Origin: Roseiconus nitratireducens
GTDB taxonomy: Bacteria; Planctomycetota; Planctomycetia; Pirellulales; Pirellulaceae
NCBI RefSeq assembly: GCF_008629675.1
Contig: NZ_VWOX01000014.1
Coordinates: 1-64,000, forward strand
DNA length: 64,000 nt
Reading direction: 5' to 3'
The stretch's first letter is position 1; each line of letters starts with the position of its first letter. Below the pieces are notes generated by a model. It saw only the letters and a list, made by a program, of their open reading frames with translations, was not told where the DNA came from and ran no database searches. The position numbers were made by a program, and so were the translations under genes. Shown here piece after piece: positions 48,858 to 57,290 of the stretch.

Positions 48858-49217
48858 ATGCCAACATTCACCGCAAGTCACCGAAATGCACGGATCAGCG
48901 CCCGCAAGGTGCGTCTGGTTGCCGACCTGGTGCGTGGCCAGTACGCCGATGAGGCGTTGGACACGTTGAAGTTCCAGCCCCAGCGTGGCGCCCGGATGCT
49001 TGAGAAAGTAATCCGCAGTGCCGTTGCCAACGCTCTGGATCCGGATCAGACCGAGGGTGCCCCGCACCGGATCGAAGATCTGGTGTTGACCGATGTGCGG
49101 GTCGATGGTGGGGCGATGTTTCGCCGCATGCGTCCGCGTGCCCGCGGAAGTGCTCACATCATCAAGAAACGCAGCAGCCACATCAGCGTCAAAGTGACGC
49201 CGATCGACGAAATTTAA
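48858..49217 (+). CDS. rplV: 50S ribosomal protein L22
   Basis: 119 residues with the L22 helix-loop fold: ASHRNARISARKVRLVADLVRGQYADEALDTLKFQPQRGA and the long beta-hairpin GGAMFRRMRPRARGSAHIIKKRSSHISVKV (landmarks) that lines the exit tunnel and is where macrolide-resistance changes arise. The loop looks wild-type in length. 37 nt before rpsC. Confidence 0.97.
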   Translation: MPTFTASHRNARISARKVRLVADLVRGQYADEALDTLKFQPQRGARMLEKVIRSAVANALDPDQTEGAPHRIEDLVLTDVRVDGGAMFRRMRPRARGSAHIIKKRSSHISVKVTPIDEI

Positions 49218-49254
49218 GGCCCCTCGGAAACAGCAACCCAACGAGTCGTAAACG

Positions 49255-49965
49255 ATGGGACAAAAAGTCAACCCGATCGCGTTTCGCACCGGAGTCACCC
49301 GAGGGTGGTCGAGCCGCTGGTACGCGTCGAAACAGGATTTTGCGGATCTATTGGTGGAAGATCGCAAGTTGCGAAACTTCATCACCAACCATCCCAAGAA
49401 GACCCAGTACAAGAACGCCGGGATCGACCGGATCGAAATCGAGCGGACTCGCGACGAAGTTCGCGTGATGCTGTACGTCGCCCGGCCCGGTTTGATCATC
49501 GGCAAGAAGGGACAGGAGATCGAGATCCTGCAGGCGGAACTGCAGAACCTGATCGGCCGCCGAATCAACCTGAAGGTGGAAGAGGTCGGGCGTCCCGAAC
49601 TGCAGGCACAGCTGGTCGCCGAAGACATCGCCCAGCAGTTGCAGAAGCGATCGAGCTTTCGTCGGACGATGAAGCGGTCGCTGGAGCAAACCATGGACGC
49701 CGGCGCCAAGGGGATCAAGATCCAGTTGGCCGGCCGATTGGGCGGAGCCGAAATGGCACGCCGCGAAAAACAAAGCCTGGGCTCGATTCCGTTGAGCACC
49801 CTGCAGGCAAAGATCGATTACGGAACGACCGAAGCGATGACGCCACAGGGGCACATCGGTATTCAGGTCTGGATTAACCAAGGTACTTACGGAGACGACA
49901 CCGATGGCGTTGATGCCCAAACGGGTCAAGCATCGAAAAAGCCAAAGAGGGCGCATAAAAGGTAG
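49255..49965 (+). CDS. rpsC: 30S ribosomal protein S3
   Basis: 236 residues: GQKVNPIAFRTGVTRGWSSRWYASKQDF at the start, the KH domain with VARPGLIIGKKGQEIEILQAELQNL (G-K-K-G binding loop) and the C-terminal domain MKRSLEQTMDAGAKGIKIQLAGRLGGAEMARRE. The last 20 codons (a Lys/Arg-rich tail, SKKPKRAHKR) overlap the beginning of rplP in another frame. Confidence 0.98.
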   Translation: MGQKVNPIAFRTGVTRGWSSRWYASKQDFADLLVEDRKLRNFITNHPKKTQYKNAGIDRIEIERTRDEVRVMLYVARPGLIIGKKGQEIEILQAELQNLIGRRINLKVEEVGRPELQAQLVAEDIAQQLQKRSSFRRTMKRSLEQTMDAGAKGIKIQLAGRLGGAEMARREKQSLGSIPLSTLQAKIDYGTTEAMTPQGHIGIQVWINQGTYGDDTDGVDAQTGQASKKPKRAHKR

Positions 49966-50320
49966 TGCGACTCGTGGTAACACGGTCGTCTTTGGCGAAT
50001 ACGGGATCCAGTCGATGGAACCCGGTTGGATCAAGGCGACGACCATCGAGGCCGGACGGATTGCGGCTCAGCAGTACGTCCGCGGTGAAGGAAAGCTGTA
50101 CATCCGAATTTTCCCCGACAAGTCCGTCACCAGCACCCCGCTGGAAACGCGGATGGGGAAAGGTAAGGGTGAACCAGACTTCTGGGCCGCGGTCGTCAAG
50201 CCGGGGACCGTCCTGTACGAACTCGGCGGTGTGACCGAACAACAAGCCAAAGTCTGTTTCGCACGACTTGCCAGCAAGTTGCCGGTGAAAGTCCGTTTTG
50301 TCGAACGACGGACGTTCTGA
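49904..50320 (+). CDS. rplP: 50S ribosomal protein L16
   Basis: 138 residues from the ATG at 49904 (GGAG 9 nt upstream); a second ATG at 49913 is also possible. L16 landmarks are PKRVKHRKSQRGRIKGSATRG, FGEYGIQSMEPGWIKATTIEAGRIAAQQYV, PDKSVTSTPLETRMGKGKGEPDFWAAVVKPGTVLYE. The Met in RMGKGKG contacts the A-site tRNA. The first 62 nt overlap rpsC in a different frame, so S3 and L16 synthesis are likely coupled. Confidence 0.97.
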   Translation: MALMPKRVKHRKSQRGRIKGSATRGNTVVFGEYGIQSMEPGWIKATTIEAGRIAAQQYVRGEGKLYIRIFPDKSVTSTPLETRMGKGKGEPDFWAAVVKPGTVLYELGGVTEQQAKVCFARLASKLPVKVRFVERRTF

Positions 50321-50430
50321 ATCGGCGATGCCGCCGGTGCCCTGATCGCCCTGCCATCGCGGTGGGCGTTCGACAACGGCGGCCGGCGTTTCCCCTCCAA
50401 CCGTTTTTGTTTTCAGAGACAGGCCTGGTC

Positions 50431-50649
50431 ATGACCAGCAATAGCGAACTGAGAGAGATGAGCGACGAACAGCTCGAGGCGACCGCGGCCGAAGCGGCGC
50501 AGACGCTGTTCCGACTGCGTTTCCAGTCTCAGTCGGAGCGTTTGAACACGCCCAGCGATATTCGCAAGAACCGACGTTTGATCGCTCGGATCAAAACGAT
50601 CCAGACCGAGCGAGCCAAACCAGCCAATTCCACCCCAGCCGAAGCGTAA
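50431..50649 (+). CDS. rpmC: 50S ribosomal protein L29
   Basis: 72 residues from the ATG at 50431; the frame's earlier start at 50362 adds a non-family extension. The two-helix L29 pattern is plain: ELREMSDEQLEATAAEAAQTLFRLRFQSQSERLNTPSDIRKNRRLIARIKTIQTE (landmark). A short Pro/Ala tail is not typical. A 110-nt gap separates it from rplP and 4 nt from rpsQ. Confidence 0.95.
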   Translation: MTSNSELREMSDEQLEATAAEAAQTLFRLRFQSQSERLNTPSDIRKNRRLIARIKTIQTERAKPANSTPAEA

Positions 50650-50653
50650 CAAC

Positions 50654-50980
50654 ATGCCAAAACGCGTTGTTTCGGGCATTGTCACCAGCGACAAAATGGA
50701 CAAGACGCGCCGCGTCGAGATCAATCGCCTGGTGAAGCATCCCAAGTACAAGAAATACATCAGCCGGCGAACGGTTTGCCACGTTCACGATGAAGACAAC
50801 GAGTCGCACATCGGTGACCGCGTGGAGATCATCGAATCGGAACCGTTGAGCAAGCTGAAGCGTTGGCGGTTGGTCCGCGTGCTGGAAAAGAGCACCGAGG
50901 TCGACCTGGTTGCCCTGCGGGCCGCTCGCAAAGAAGCCGAGCAGGCCGAAGCGGCGTCCGGGGAATCGTCCGAGGCGTAG
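50654..50980 (+). CDS. rpsQ: 30S ribosomal protein S17
   Basis: 108 residues. S17 landmarks: PKRVVSGIVTSDKMDKTRRVEINRLVKHPKYKKYISRRTVCHVHDEDNESHIGDRVEIIESEPLSKLKRWRLVRVLEKS. A C-terminal Ala/Glu-rich tail of about 25 residues (LRAARKEAEQAEAASGES) extends beyond the usual 80-85-residue core. 131 nt before rplN. Confidence 0.96.
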   Translation: MPKRVVSGIVTSDKMDKTRRVEINRLVKHPKYKKYISRRTVCHVHDEDNESHIGDRVEIIESEPLSKLKRWRLVRVLEKSTEVDLVALRAARKEAEQAEAASGESSEA

Positions 50981-51111
50981 TCGCGGCCCGTCCGCGTGTT
51001 GTTCCGATACTCACCGTCCACCGTTTTGATCCTTCGCCGCGAGTCAGCGGAGCGGCCGCCCCGGCGGAACCGTCCTCCGGTCCACCGCGTTCGCAAGCCG
51101 AACAGTCAATC

Positions 51112-51480
51112 ATGATCCAACAAGAAACCCGTCTGGACGTCGCAGATAACACCGGTGCGCGTCAAGTCATGTGCATCAAGGTGCTCGGCGGCAGCCGTCG
51201 GCGGTTTGCCCGCGTCGGCGACGTCATCGTGTGCAGCGTCAAAAGCGTGATTCCCGGCAGCGACGTGAAGAAAAAGGCGATCGTTCGAGCGGTCATCGTG
51301 CGGACCAAGACGCCCGTCCGACGGCCCGACGGCAGCTACATCAAGTTCGACAGCAACGCTGTCGTGCTGATCGACAAAGACAAGTCCCCGCGAGGCACGC
51401 GGATCTTCGGTGCGGTCGCTCGCGAGCTTCGTGAGCACAACTTCATGAAGATCGTCAGCCTGGCCAACGAAGTGGTTTGA
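51112..51480 (+). CDS. rplN: 50S ribosomal protein L14
   Basis: 122 residues from the ATG at 51112, the exact usual length. Starts MIQQETRLDVADNTGARQVMCIKVLGGS, with GDVIVCSVKSVIPGSDVKKK, VIVRTKTPVRRPDGSYIKFDSNAVVLI, and FGAVARELREHNFMKIVSLANEVV at the end (landmarks). L14 contacts L19 and RsfS. Upstream extension to 50863 is not coding. Confidence 0.98.
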   Translation: MIQQETRLDVADNTGARQVMCIKVLGGSRRRFARVGDVIVCSVKSVIPGSDVKKKAIVRAVIVRTKTPVRRPDGSYIKFDSNAVVLIDKDKSPRGTRIFGAVARELREHNFMKIVSLANEVV

Positions 51481-51528
51481 TCGGAAGCCCCCCACATCCA
51501 CCTCGCATCCATACAGAGTTTTCCAGTC

Positions 51529-51873
51529 ATGTTGCTCCGAGTAGAAGACGAAGTCCTGGTGATCGCCGGCGGTGACAAAGGTCATCGCGGCAAAGTCCTG
51601 GTCGTCGATCGCAAGAAGAACAAGGTCGTCGTCGAAGGCGCCGGCCTGGTCCGCAAACACGTCAAGCGTAGCCAGAAGAACCCGCAAGGGGGCCGCTTGA
51701 GCAAAGAGATGCCGATCCACGCCAGCAACGTGATGGTCATCGATCCGTCCACCGGAAAGCCGACCCGGATCGGTGTCCGTTACTTGGACGACGGATCCAA
51801 GGAACGTTACGCCAAAAAGAGTGGTGCCAGCCTGGGGCGAGTTGCCCCGGCCCGACCCTCCTACCAGAAGTAG
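51529..51873 (+). CDS. rplX: 50S ribosomal protein L24
   Basis: 114 residues. KOW motif near the start (DEVLVIAGGDKGHRGKVLVVDRKKNKVVVEGAGLVRKHVK) and the KSQKNPQGGRLSKEMPIHASNVMVIDP block typical of L24. It is an early assembly protein at the tunnel exit. The C-terminal tail (KSGASLGRVAPARP) is slightly longer than average. 48 nt after rplN. Confidence 0.96.
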   Translation: MLLRVEDEVLVIAGGDKGHRGKVLVVDRKKNKVVVEGAGLVRKHVKRSQKNPQGGRLSKEMPIHASNVMVIDPSTGKPTRIGVRYLDDGSKERYAKKSGASLGRVAPARPSYQK

Positions 51874-51984
51874 TTCCCGAAGAAATTCCCCCGTCGCTGA
51901 CGACTCGCACGGTCGTCAACGACTTGCAGCAAAGTCGCGTCCCCGCCGCGCACCGACCCACAGCCGCCAAACGCAGAACCGACG

Positions 51985-52557
51985 ATGGCAAACAAACCAC
52001 GACTCCAACAGGCCTACGAGGACACCATCCGTGAAAAGATGGTGGAGAAGTACGGCTACGGAAACCCGCACCAGGTGCCCCGCCTGGAAAAGATCACCTT
52101 GAACATGGGCGTCGGCCAGGCGATCGGCGACAAGAAGATCCTGGACCTGGCGATCGACGCGATGACTCAGATCGCGGGCCAAAAGCCCGTGACCACCCTG
52201 GCCCGCAAATCGATCGCCGGTTTCCGGCTGCGTGAAGGCATGCCGATCGGCTGCATGGTCACGCTGCGACGCCAGCACATGTACGAGTTCTTTGACCGAC
52301 TGGTCGCGATCGTCCTGCCGCGTGTGCGTGACTTTCGCGGGATCAGCCGCAAGGCCTTCGACGGCAACGGCAATTACACGATGGGCTTGACCGAACAATT
52401 GGTCTTCCCGGAGTTGAACCCCGACAAATTCACTCGACCGCAGGGGATGAACATCACGTTCGTCACGACGGCCCAGAGCGACGAAGAAGCCCGCACGTTG
52501 TTGGAATTCTTCGGCATGCCGTTCAAGCAGCCTGCCAAGAAGAACGACGCCGCCTGA
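51985..52557 (+). CDS. rplE: 50S ribosomal protein L5
   Basis: 190 residues: PRLQQAYEDTIREKMVEKYGYGNPHQVPRLEKITLNMGVG, ITGQKPVTTLARKSIAGFRLREGMPIGCMVTLRRQHMYEFFDRL and DFRGISRKAFDGNGNYTMGLTEQLVFPEL match L5 (here with A in place of T at IAGQ). It binds 5S rRNA and contacts S13 across the subunits. Followed after 63 nt by rpsN. Confidence 0.98.
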   Translation: MANKPRLQQAYEDTIREKMVEKYGYGNPHQVPRLEKITLNMGVGQAIGDKKILDLAIDAMTQIAGQKPVTTLARKSIAGFRLREGMPIGCMVTLRRQHMYEFFDRLVAIVLPRVRDFRGISRKAFDGNGNYTMGLTEQLVFPELNPDKFTRPQGMNITFVTTAQSDEEARTLLEFFGMPFKQPAKKNDAA

Positions 52558-52620
52558 GTGGCGTCTTGAAAACCATTTTATTTTGCGAACCGTTTCACAG
52601 CTGCAACCCAAAGACAGCCC

Positions 52621-52806
52621 GTGGCAAGTAAATCGAAAATCGCCAAGGCAAATCGGAAGCCGAAGTTCAGCACCCGGCGCGAGAACCGGTGCAAGTTCTG
52701 CGGTCGCCCGCGTTCGGTGTATCGCAAGTTCGGATTGTGCCGAATCTGTTTCCGCGAAAATGCGAACTTGGGTTTGATCCCCGGTGTTCGTAAGGCCAGT
52801 TGGTAA
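52621..52806 (+). CDS. rpsN: 30S ribosomal protein S14, zinc-binding type
   Basis: 61 residues from a GTG at 52621. It carries the short zinc-finger form: C-K-F-C at about residues 24-27 and C-R-I-C at about 40-43 (C-X2-C ... C-X2-C), with the following F-R-E-N-A-N-L-G-L-I-P-G-V-R-K-A-S-W. Type Z S14 is typical of many bacteria that lack the long zinc-free form. The next gene, rpsH, starts 23 nt later. Confidence 0.96.
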   Translation: MASKSKIAKANRKPKFSTRRENRCKFCGRPRSVYRKFGLCRICFRENANLGLIPGVRKASW

Positions 52807-52828
52807 GACAACGGAGCGACGAAAACCC

Positions 52829-53224
52829 ATGATGACAGACCCGATTGCAGACATGTTGACCCGCATCCGCAACGCCGTTCGTGTGGAACGAGCGTTCGTG
52901 GATATCCCCGCCAGCCGCGTCAAGCGAGGCATCGCTGATGTGCTCAAACGCGAGGGGTTCATTTGGGATTGGCAGGAAGTCGAAGAATCACCCGTCAACA
53001 CCCTGCGTTTGGAACTGAAATACGGCTCCAACGGTGAACGCGTGATCCAGACGATTCGACGGATGAGCAAGCCCGGACGCCGTTTGTACGCCCATTGCAA
53101 GGACCTCAAGCCGGTGCTCGGCGGGATGGGAATCACCATCATCAGCACCAGCAAGGGTGTGATCAGCGATCGCGAAGCTCGGCGGGAAAAAGTCGGCGGC
53201 GAAGTCCTGTGCGAAGTCGCGTAA
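52829..53224 (+). CDS. rpsH: 30S ribosomal protein S8
   Basis: 131 residues from ATG-ATG at 52829. MMTDPIADMLTRIRNA at the start, SRVKRGIADVLKREGFI, LELKYGSNGERVIQTIRRMSKPGRRLY and the C-terminal block GITIISTSKGVISDREARREKVGGEVLC are S8-defining. In E. coli S8 represses the spc operon by binding near the rplE start; no equivalent site was identified here. Confidence 0.97.
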   Translation: MMTDPIADMLTRIRNAVRVERAFVDIPASRVKRGIADVLKREGFIWDWQEVEESPVNTLRLELKYGSNGERVIQTIRRMSKPGRRLYAHCKDLKPVLGGMGITIISTSKGVISDREARREKVGGEVLCEVA

Positions 53225-53261
53225 CACCATTCAATCGAACGTTTTCAGCAAGTGATCTGAA

Positions 53262-53801
53262 ATGAGCCGTATCGGAAAAAAACCTGTCGACATTCCCAGC
53301 GGTGTCACCGTCGGTGTCGCCGACCGTGTGATCACGGTCGAAGGCCCCAAGGGAAAGTTGACCATGAAGCACCGGCCCGAGGTCGGCGTCAGTGTGGAAG
53401 ACTCCACCGTGACCGTCAGCCGTGACAGCGAAGATCGGACGTGTCGCGAACTGCACGGCCTGACCCGGGCATTGGTCGCCAACATGATCGAAGGCGTCAC
53501 GCAAGGTTACGAAAAGCGGCTCGAGATCGTCGGGGTTGGTTACCTGGCCAGCATCTCCGGCGACACCCTGCAGTTGCGGGTCGGATACGCCAACGAATTG
53601 TATCGCAAGATCCCGTCGGACCTGACGGTCACCTGTCCCGACCAGACCCACGTGGTCGTTCAGGGGTGCGACAAGCAACGCGTCACGCAGTTTGCCGCGG
53701 AAGTTCGGGCACTGCGAAAACCCGAACCGTACAAAGGCAAAGGGATTCGTTACCAAGGCGAATACGTTAAGATCAAACCCGGTAAGGCGGCCACCAAGTA
53801 G
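53262..53801 (+). CDS. rplF: 50S ribosomal protein L6
   Basis: 179 residues: SRIGKKPVDIPSGVTVGVADRVITVEGPKGKL at the start, GLTRALVANMIEGVTQGYEKRLEIVGVGYLA in the middle and the conserved C-terminal GKGIRYQGEYVKIKPGKAATK, which contacts the sarcin-ricin loop region. Full length. 23 nt before rplR. Confidence 0.98.
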   Translation: MSRIGKKPVDIPSGVTVGVADRVITVEGPKGKLTMKHRPEVGVSVEDSTVTVSRDSEDRTCRELHGLTRALVANMIEGVTQGYEKRLEIVGVGYLASISGDTLQLRVGYANELYRKIPSDLTVTCPDQTHVVVQGCDKQRVTQFAAEVRALRKPEPYKGKGIRYQGEYVKIKPGKAATK

Positions 53802-53824
53802 GCGGTCTGAGAAACGGCAAGAAC

Positions 53825-54193
53825 ATGGACAAGAACAAGAAACTCGCAAAGAAACGATACCGCCGCCGCAATCACGTCCGCAACGTGTTGCGGGGATCGG
53901 CGGACCGCCCGCGTTTGTGCGTGCATCGTTCGCTGAAACATTTCTCTTGCCAGCTGATCGATGACGACAGCGGCAAGACGCTGGTCAGTGCCAGCACCAA
54001 AGACAAGACGCTCCGCGAATCCGTCGAAGGCGGGGGCAACTGCGACGCAGCCGCGGAAGTCGGAAAAGCGATCGCCGAGAAGGCCACCGCCGCCGGGATC
54101 AAGGAAGTCAAACTGGACCGTGGGCACAACAAGTACCACGGCCGGGTCAAGGCCTTCGCCGATGCCGCCCGCGAGGGTGGGTTGTCGTTGTAG
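53825..54193 (+). CDS. rplR: 50S ribosomal protein L18
   Basis: 122 residues. Basic start KNKKLAKKRYRRRNHVRNVLRG, then RPRLCVHRSLKHFSCQLIDDDSGKTLVSAS, VGKAIAEKATAAGIKEVKLDRGHNKYHGRVKAFADAAREGGL (landmarks). It binds 5S rRNA with L5. Normal length. Confidence 0.97.
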   Translation: MDKNKKLAKKRYRRRNHVRNVLRGSADRPRLCVHRSLKHFSCQLIDDDSGKTLVSASTKDKTLRESVEGGGNCDAAAEVGKAIAEKATAAGIKEVKLDRGHNKYHGRVKAFADAAREGGLSL

Positions 54194-54273
54194 ACCGAAC
54201 CAGATCCCCAACAGCCGACCGAGTCGAGTCGGCGTCCTGACGGAAAACAGCAGCTTACAACCGCGATTTTAAA

Positions 54274-54849
54274 TTGCCGGCCCCAGCGGTCGGCTCACCG
54301 AGGGTCGGAACCATTAGTACTGGAAACCAACAACGTCGTCGTGGCGGAAAGCAAGCCGAGGAATCGAAAGATGACGGCCTGCTCGACCGCGTCGTAAAGA
54401 TCAAACGCTGTGCCGCCGTGGTCAAAGGCGGTCGCCGCTTCAGCTTCGCCGCCATGGTCGTCGTCGGTGACGGACAGGGGAAGGTCGGCTGGGGTTACGG
54501 CAAAGCCAACGAAGTGCCGCCGAGCGTCCAGAAGGCGACCAAGCAGGCCACCCGCGCCATGATCAATGTGCCGCTGGTCGAGGGCAGCATCCCCCACCAG
54601 GTCTGGGGCCGATTCGGCGCCGCCAGTGTGACCCTCATCCCGGCCGGGGCTGGTACCGGGATCATCGCTGGCCAGGCAGTCCGTGCGGTCTGTGAAGCTT
54701 GCGGGATTCACGACATCCTGACCAAGTCCTACGGAACCAACAATCCGGTCACGCTGGTCAAGGCCACCGTTGAAGCTCTGTCCAAGCTGCGGACCCGCGA
54801 AGAAGCGGCCGCCCTGCGTGGACTGAGCGTCGAAGAACTGTCGGCTTGA
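54274..54849 (+). CDS. rpsE: 30S ribosomal protein S5 (start uncertain)
   Basis: Up to 191 residues if read from the TTG at 54274. The S5 body is clear: DGLLDRVVKIKRCAAVVKGGRRFSFAAMVVVGDGQGKVGWGYGKANEVP, INVPLVEGSIPHQVWGRFGAASVTLIPAGAGTGIIAGQAVRAVCEACG, and the end TVEALSKLRTREEAAAL. The stretch upstream of STGNQQRRRGGK has no family look. The ATT at 54313, preceded by GAGGG, could be the true initiator (178 residues). No ATG or GTG is available nearby. L30 (rpmD) normally follows but is absent. Confidence 0.95.
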   Translation: MPAPAVGSPRVGTISTGNQQRRRGGKQAEESKDDGLLDRVVKIKRCAAVVKGGRRFSFAAMVVVGDGQGKVGWGYGKANEVPPSVQKATKQATRAMINVPLVEGSIPHQVWGRFGAASVTLIPAGAGTGIIAGQAVRAVCEACGIHDILTKSYGTNNPVTLVKATVEALSKLRTREEAAALRGLSVEELSA

Positions 54850-54968
54850 TTTGAAACAAGATGAATGACCGCGCCGCCGTCCGGCAGCTCGGTCGCCCCT
54901 TGGGGTGAGTCCCGCGAGGAATCGCGCCGCCCCGTGAAATTAGCACCACTGGTGAATTCGGTATCGCT

Positions 54969-55463
54969 ATGAATCTGAATGATGTCCATCGCGGGATTCA
55001 GAAAAACCGCAAACGAAAACGGATCGGCCGCGGCCCCGGCAGCGGGACCGGCAAGACGTCCGGCCGTGGCCACAAGGGCCACAAGAGCCGCAGCGGTTAC
55101 AGCCGCAAGCCCAGCTTCCAAGGCGGGGCGATGCCGATGTTCCGTCGCGTCCCCAAACGCGGATTCAACAACCGTTGGGCGTCGACCGTGTTTGCCGTCA
55201 ACGTCGGCAAGCTGAACGATTGCTTCGATGACGGCGCCGACGTGACGCTCGAAGCGATGTCGGCCAAGGACGTCGCCAAAGGCACCTTTGACGAGGTCAA
55301 GATCCTTGGCGACGGCGAACTGAACAAGAAGCTGAACGTATCTGCACACCGTTTCAGCAAGTCGGCCGAAGAGAAGATCACCGCCGCCGGCGGCACCGTC
55401 ACCAAGCTGGCCCCCAAGCGGACCCCGGCCGAGCGTGTCGAGGCGCTCAAAGAGGCCAAGTAG
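54969..55463 (+). CDS. rplO: 50S ribosomal protein L15
   Basis: 164 residues with the L15 signature RKRIGRGPGSGTGKTSGRGHKGHKSRSGYSRKPSFQGGAMPMFRRVPKRGFNN. The C-terminal half (FDEVKILGDGELNKKLNVSAHRFSKSAEEKITAAGGTV) is also normal. It follows rpsE directly, with no L30 gene in the 119-nt gap. 188 nt before secY. Confidence 0.97.
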   Translation: MNLNDVHRGIQKNRKRKRIGRGPGSGTGKTSGRGHKGHKSRSGYSRKPSFQGGAMPMFRRVPKRGFNNRWASTVFAVNVGKLNDCFDDGADVTLEAMSAKDVAKGTFDEVKILGDGELNKKLNVSAHRFSKSAEEKITAAGGTVTKLAPKRTPAERVEALKEAK

Positions 55464-55651
55464 GGCCCCTTCCGGAATTCAACCCGGATCAGACGAAAAC
55501 GTCAGTTCGTACCCGCGGACTGGCGTTTTGCATTGAGAATCGTTGCTCTCGCCAGTGTCGAGAAAAAACACTAAAGTTGCGCAGGCGGCCCCTCCGGCGA
55601 ATGTGATCTGCCGGCATCCGCATCACCATCAACGAAAGACGGATCGAGCGA

Positions 55652-57049
55652 ATGCTTGAAAAACTGCGAATCATGATGACCATTCCCGAGCTGCGGAGAA
55701 AGATTTTTCTCACGCTCGGGTTGCTGGCGATCTATCGAATCGGATTCCACATCCCCCTGCCCATGGTCTCCAACACGCCGATGGATTCGGCCGGCGGCGG
55801 CGCCGGAGACTTCCTGGAAAAGGTCAGCTTGTTTGCGGCCAGCGACCTCCGCCAGCTGACGATTTTCGGCTTGGGAATCATGCCGTACATCTCCGCCTCG
55901 ATCATTCTGCAGTTATTGGGGACCACCGTCCCGGCACTGGCCGAGCTGAAGAAGGAAGGCCAGGCGGGACAGAAAAAGATCAACGAGTACACCCGTTACC
56001 TGACAGTCTTCATCTGCCTGGTGCAGAGCTGGATCTATCTGTCGGTGATGTTGACGGCCAGCGGCCCCGGCGGCGGAAACATCAACCCGAACTTCTTGAA
56101 TTCCACCGGCACGGGGTTGTACCTGCCCTGGCAACTGGTCGCGGTCGCGGTGATGACCTGCGGCAGTGTGTTCCTGATGTGGTTGGGGGAACAGATCGAC
56201 GAGCACGGCATCGGAAACGGGATCAGTTTGTTGATCATGGCCGGGATCCTGGCCCAGATGCCCAAGGCACTTTACGAGCTGGTCCGCAACATGGAAACGC
56301 AGCTGACCGGGTTGAGCCGCGGTCAGGTCGGCATCGAAACGCTGATCTTGCTGTTTGTGCTGTTCATTGGGGTCGTGGTCGGCGTCGTCTTTATCACCCT
56401 GGGACAACGCAAGATTCCCACGCAATCCGCTAAGTTCACTCGCGGTCGCAAAGTTTACGGCGGAACCCGCCAGCACCTGCCGTTGCGGATCAACCAGGCC
56501 GGTGTGATGCCGATCATTTTTGCCAGCAGTCTGCTGATGATCCCCAGTGTGTTTTTCGGACTGATGGCCGGCCTGTTCGAAACCGGCGGGTTCGTCTTCA
56601 AGTCGTTGAACTTGATCAGCTTGACCATGAGCGATCAGGCGTCGTACCTGTTCAACCTGTTGTACGTCGCGCTGATCTTTTTCTTCTGTTACTTCTGGAC
56701 GGCGATCACCTTCAACCCGAAAGAGATCTCGGACAACCTGCGTGACAGCGGAACGTTCATCCCCGGATATCGGCCTGGGAAACGCACCACCGACTACCTG
56801 GAAAAGGTCATGGTGCGAATCACGTACGTGGGCGCCGCCTTCTTGTCGATCGTGGCGATCGTTCCGACGATCGTTTACGGGTCGTTGGGTGTGCCCTACT
56901 CGATTGCCGGCTTTTACGGAGGCACCGGCCTTCTGATCGCCGTCAGTGTCGCATTCGACTTGGTCCAGAAGATCGACAGCCACCTGGTGATGCGGAACTA
57001 CCGCGGGCTGCTGGAAGGTGCCGGCGGCGGAACTTCGCCGGTGGTGTAA
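55652..57049 (+). CDS. secY: Preprotein translocase subunit SecY
   Basis: 465 residues, ten transmembrane helices. Landmarks: KIFLTLGLLAIYRIGFHIPLP at TM1, FGLGIMPYISASIILQLL, the plug-containing segment, EQIDEHGIGNGISLLIMAGI, VYGGTRQHLPLRINQAGVMPIIFASSLL, and DNLRDSGTFIPGYRPGKRTTDYLEKVMVRITYVG (cytoplasmic loop that binds SecA and the ribosome). Full length. Conserved position between the ribosomal genes and adk. A short SecA homologue is encoded at 11053-13275. Confidence 0.98.
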   Translation: MLEKLRIMMTIPELRRKIFLTLGLLAIYRIGFHIPLPMVSNTPMDSAGGGAGDFLEKVSLFAASDLRQLTIFGLGIMPYISASIILQLLGTTVPALAELKKEGQAGQKKINEYTRYLTVFICLVQSWIYLSVMLTASGPGGGNINPNFLNSTGTGLYLPWQLVAVAVMTCGSVFLMWLGEQIDEHGIGNGISLLIMAGILAQMPKALYELVRNMETQLTGLSRGQVGIETLILLFVLFIGVVVGVVFITLGQRKIPTQSAKFTRGRKVYGGTRQHLPLRINQAGVMPIIFASSLLMIPSVFFGLMAGLFETGGFVFKSLNLISLTMSDQASYLFNLLYVALIFFFCYFWTAITFNPKEISDNLRDSGTFIPGYRPGKRTTDYLEKVMVRITYVGAAFLSIVAIVPTIVYGSLGVPYSIAGFYGGTGLLIAVSVAFDLVQKIDSHLVMRNYRGLLEGAGGGTSPVV

Positions 57050-57290
57050 AGCGGACGACGTTCGCTCCCAGCAGGTGGGGCACGCGATGCATTTCGCGGA
57101 GCGGCATGGCGCTCCGGGTTGTTGAACTTTCCGTCCGAACCGGAGAATCGGACGACGGATCGCGATGCATGACAGGGGACGTCAGATGTCCCACCGCTGG
57201 TTCGTCTAGCGAACCATTTTCGACGTGACCTCCAGGACCCTGCTCCCACGTCGCGAGACGCTCCACATCAATTTCTGCCGGGAAGCACCA

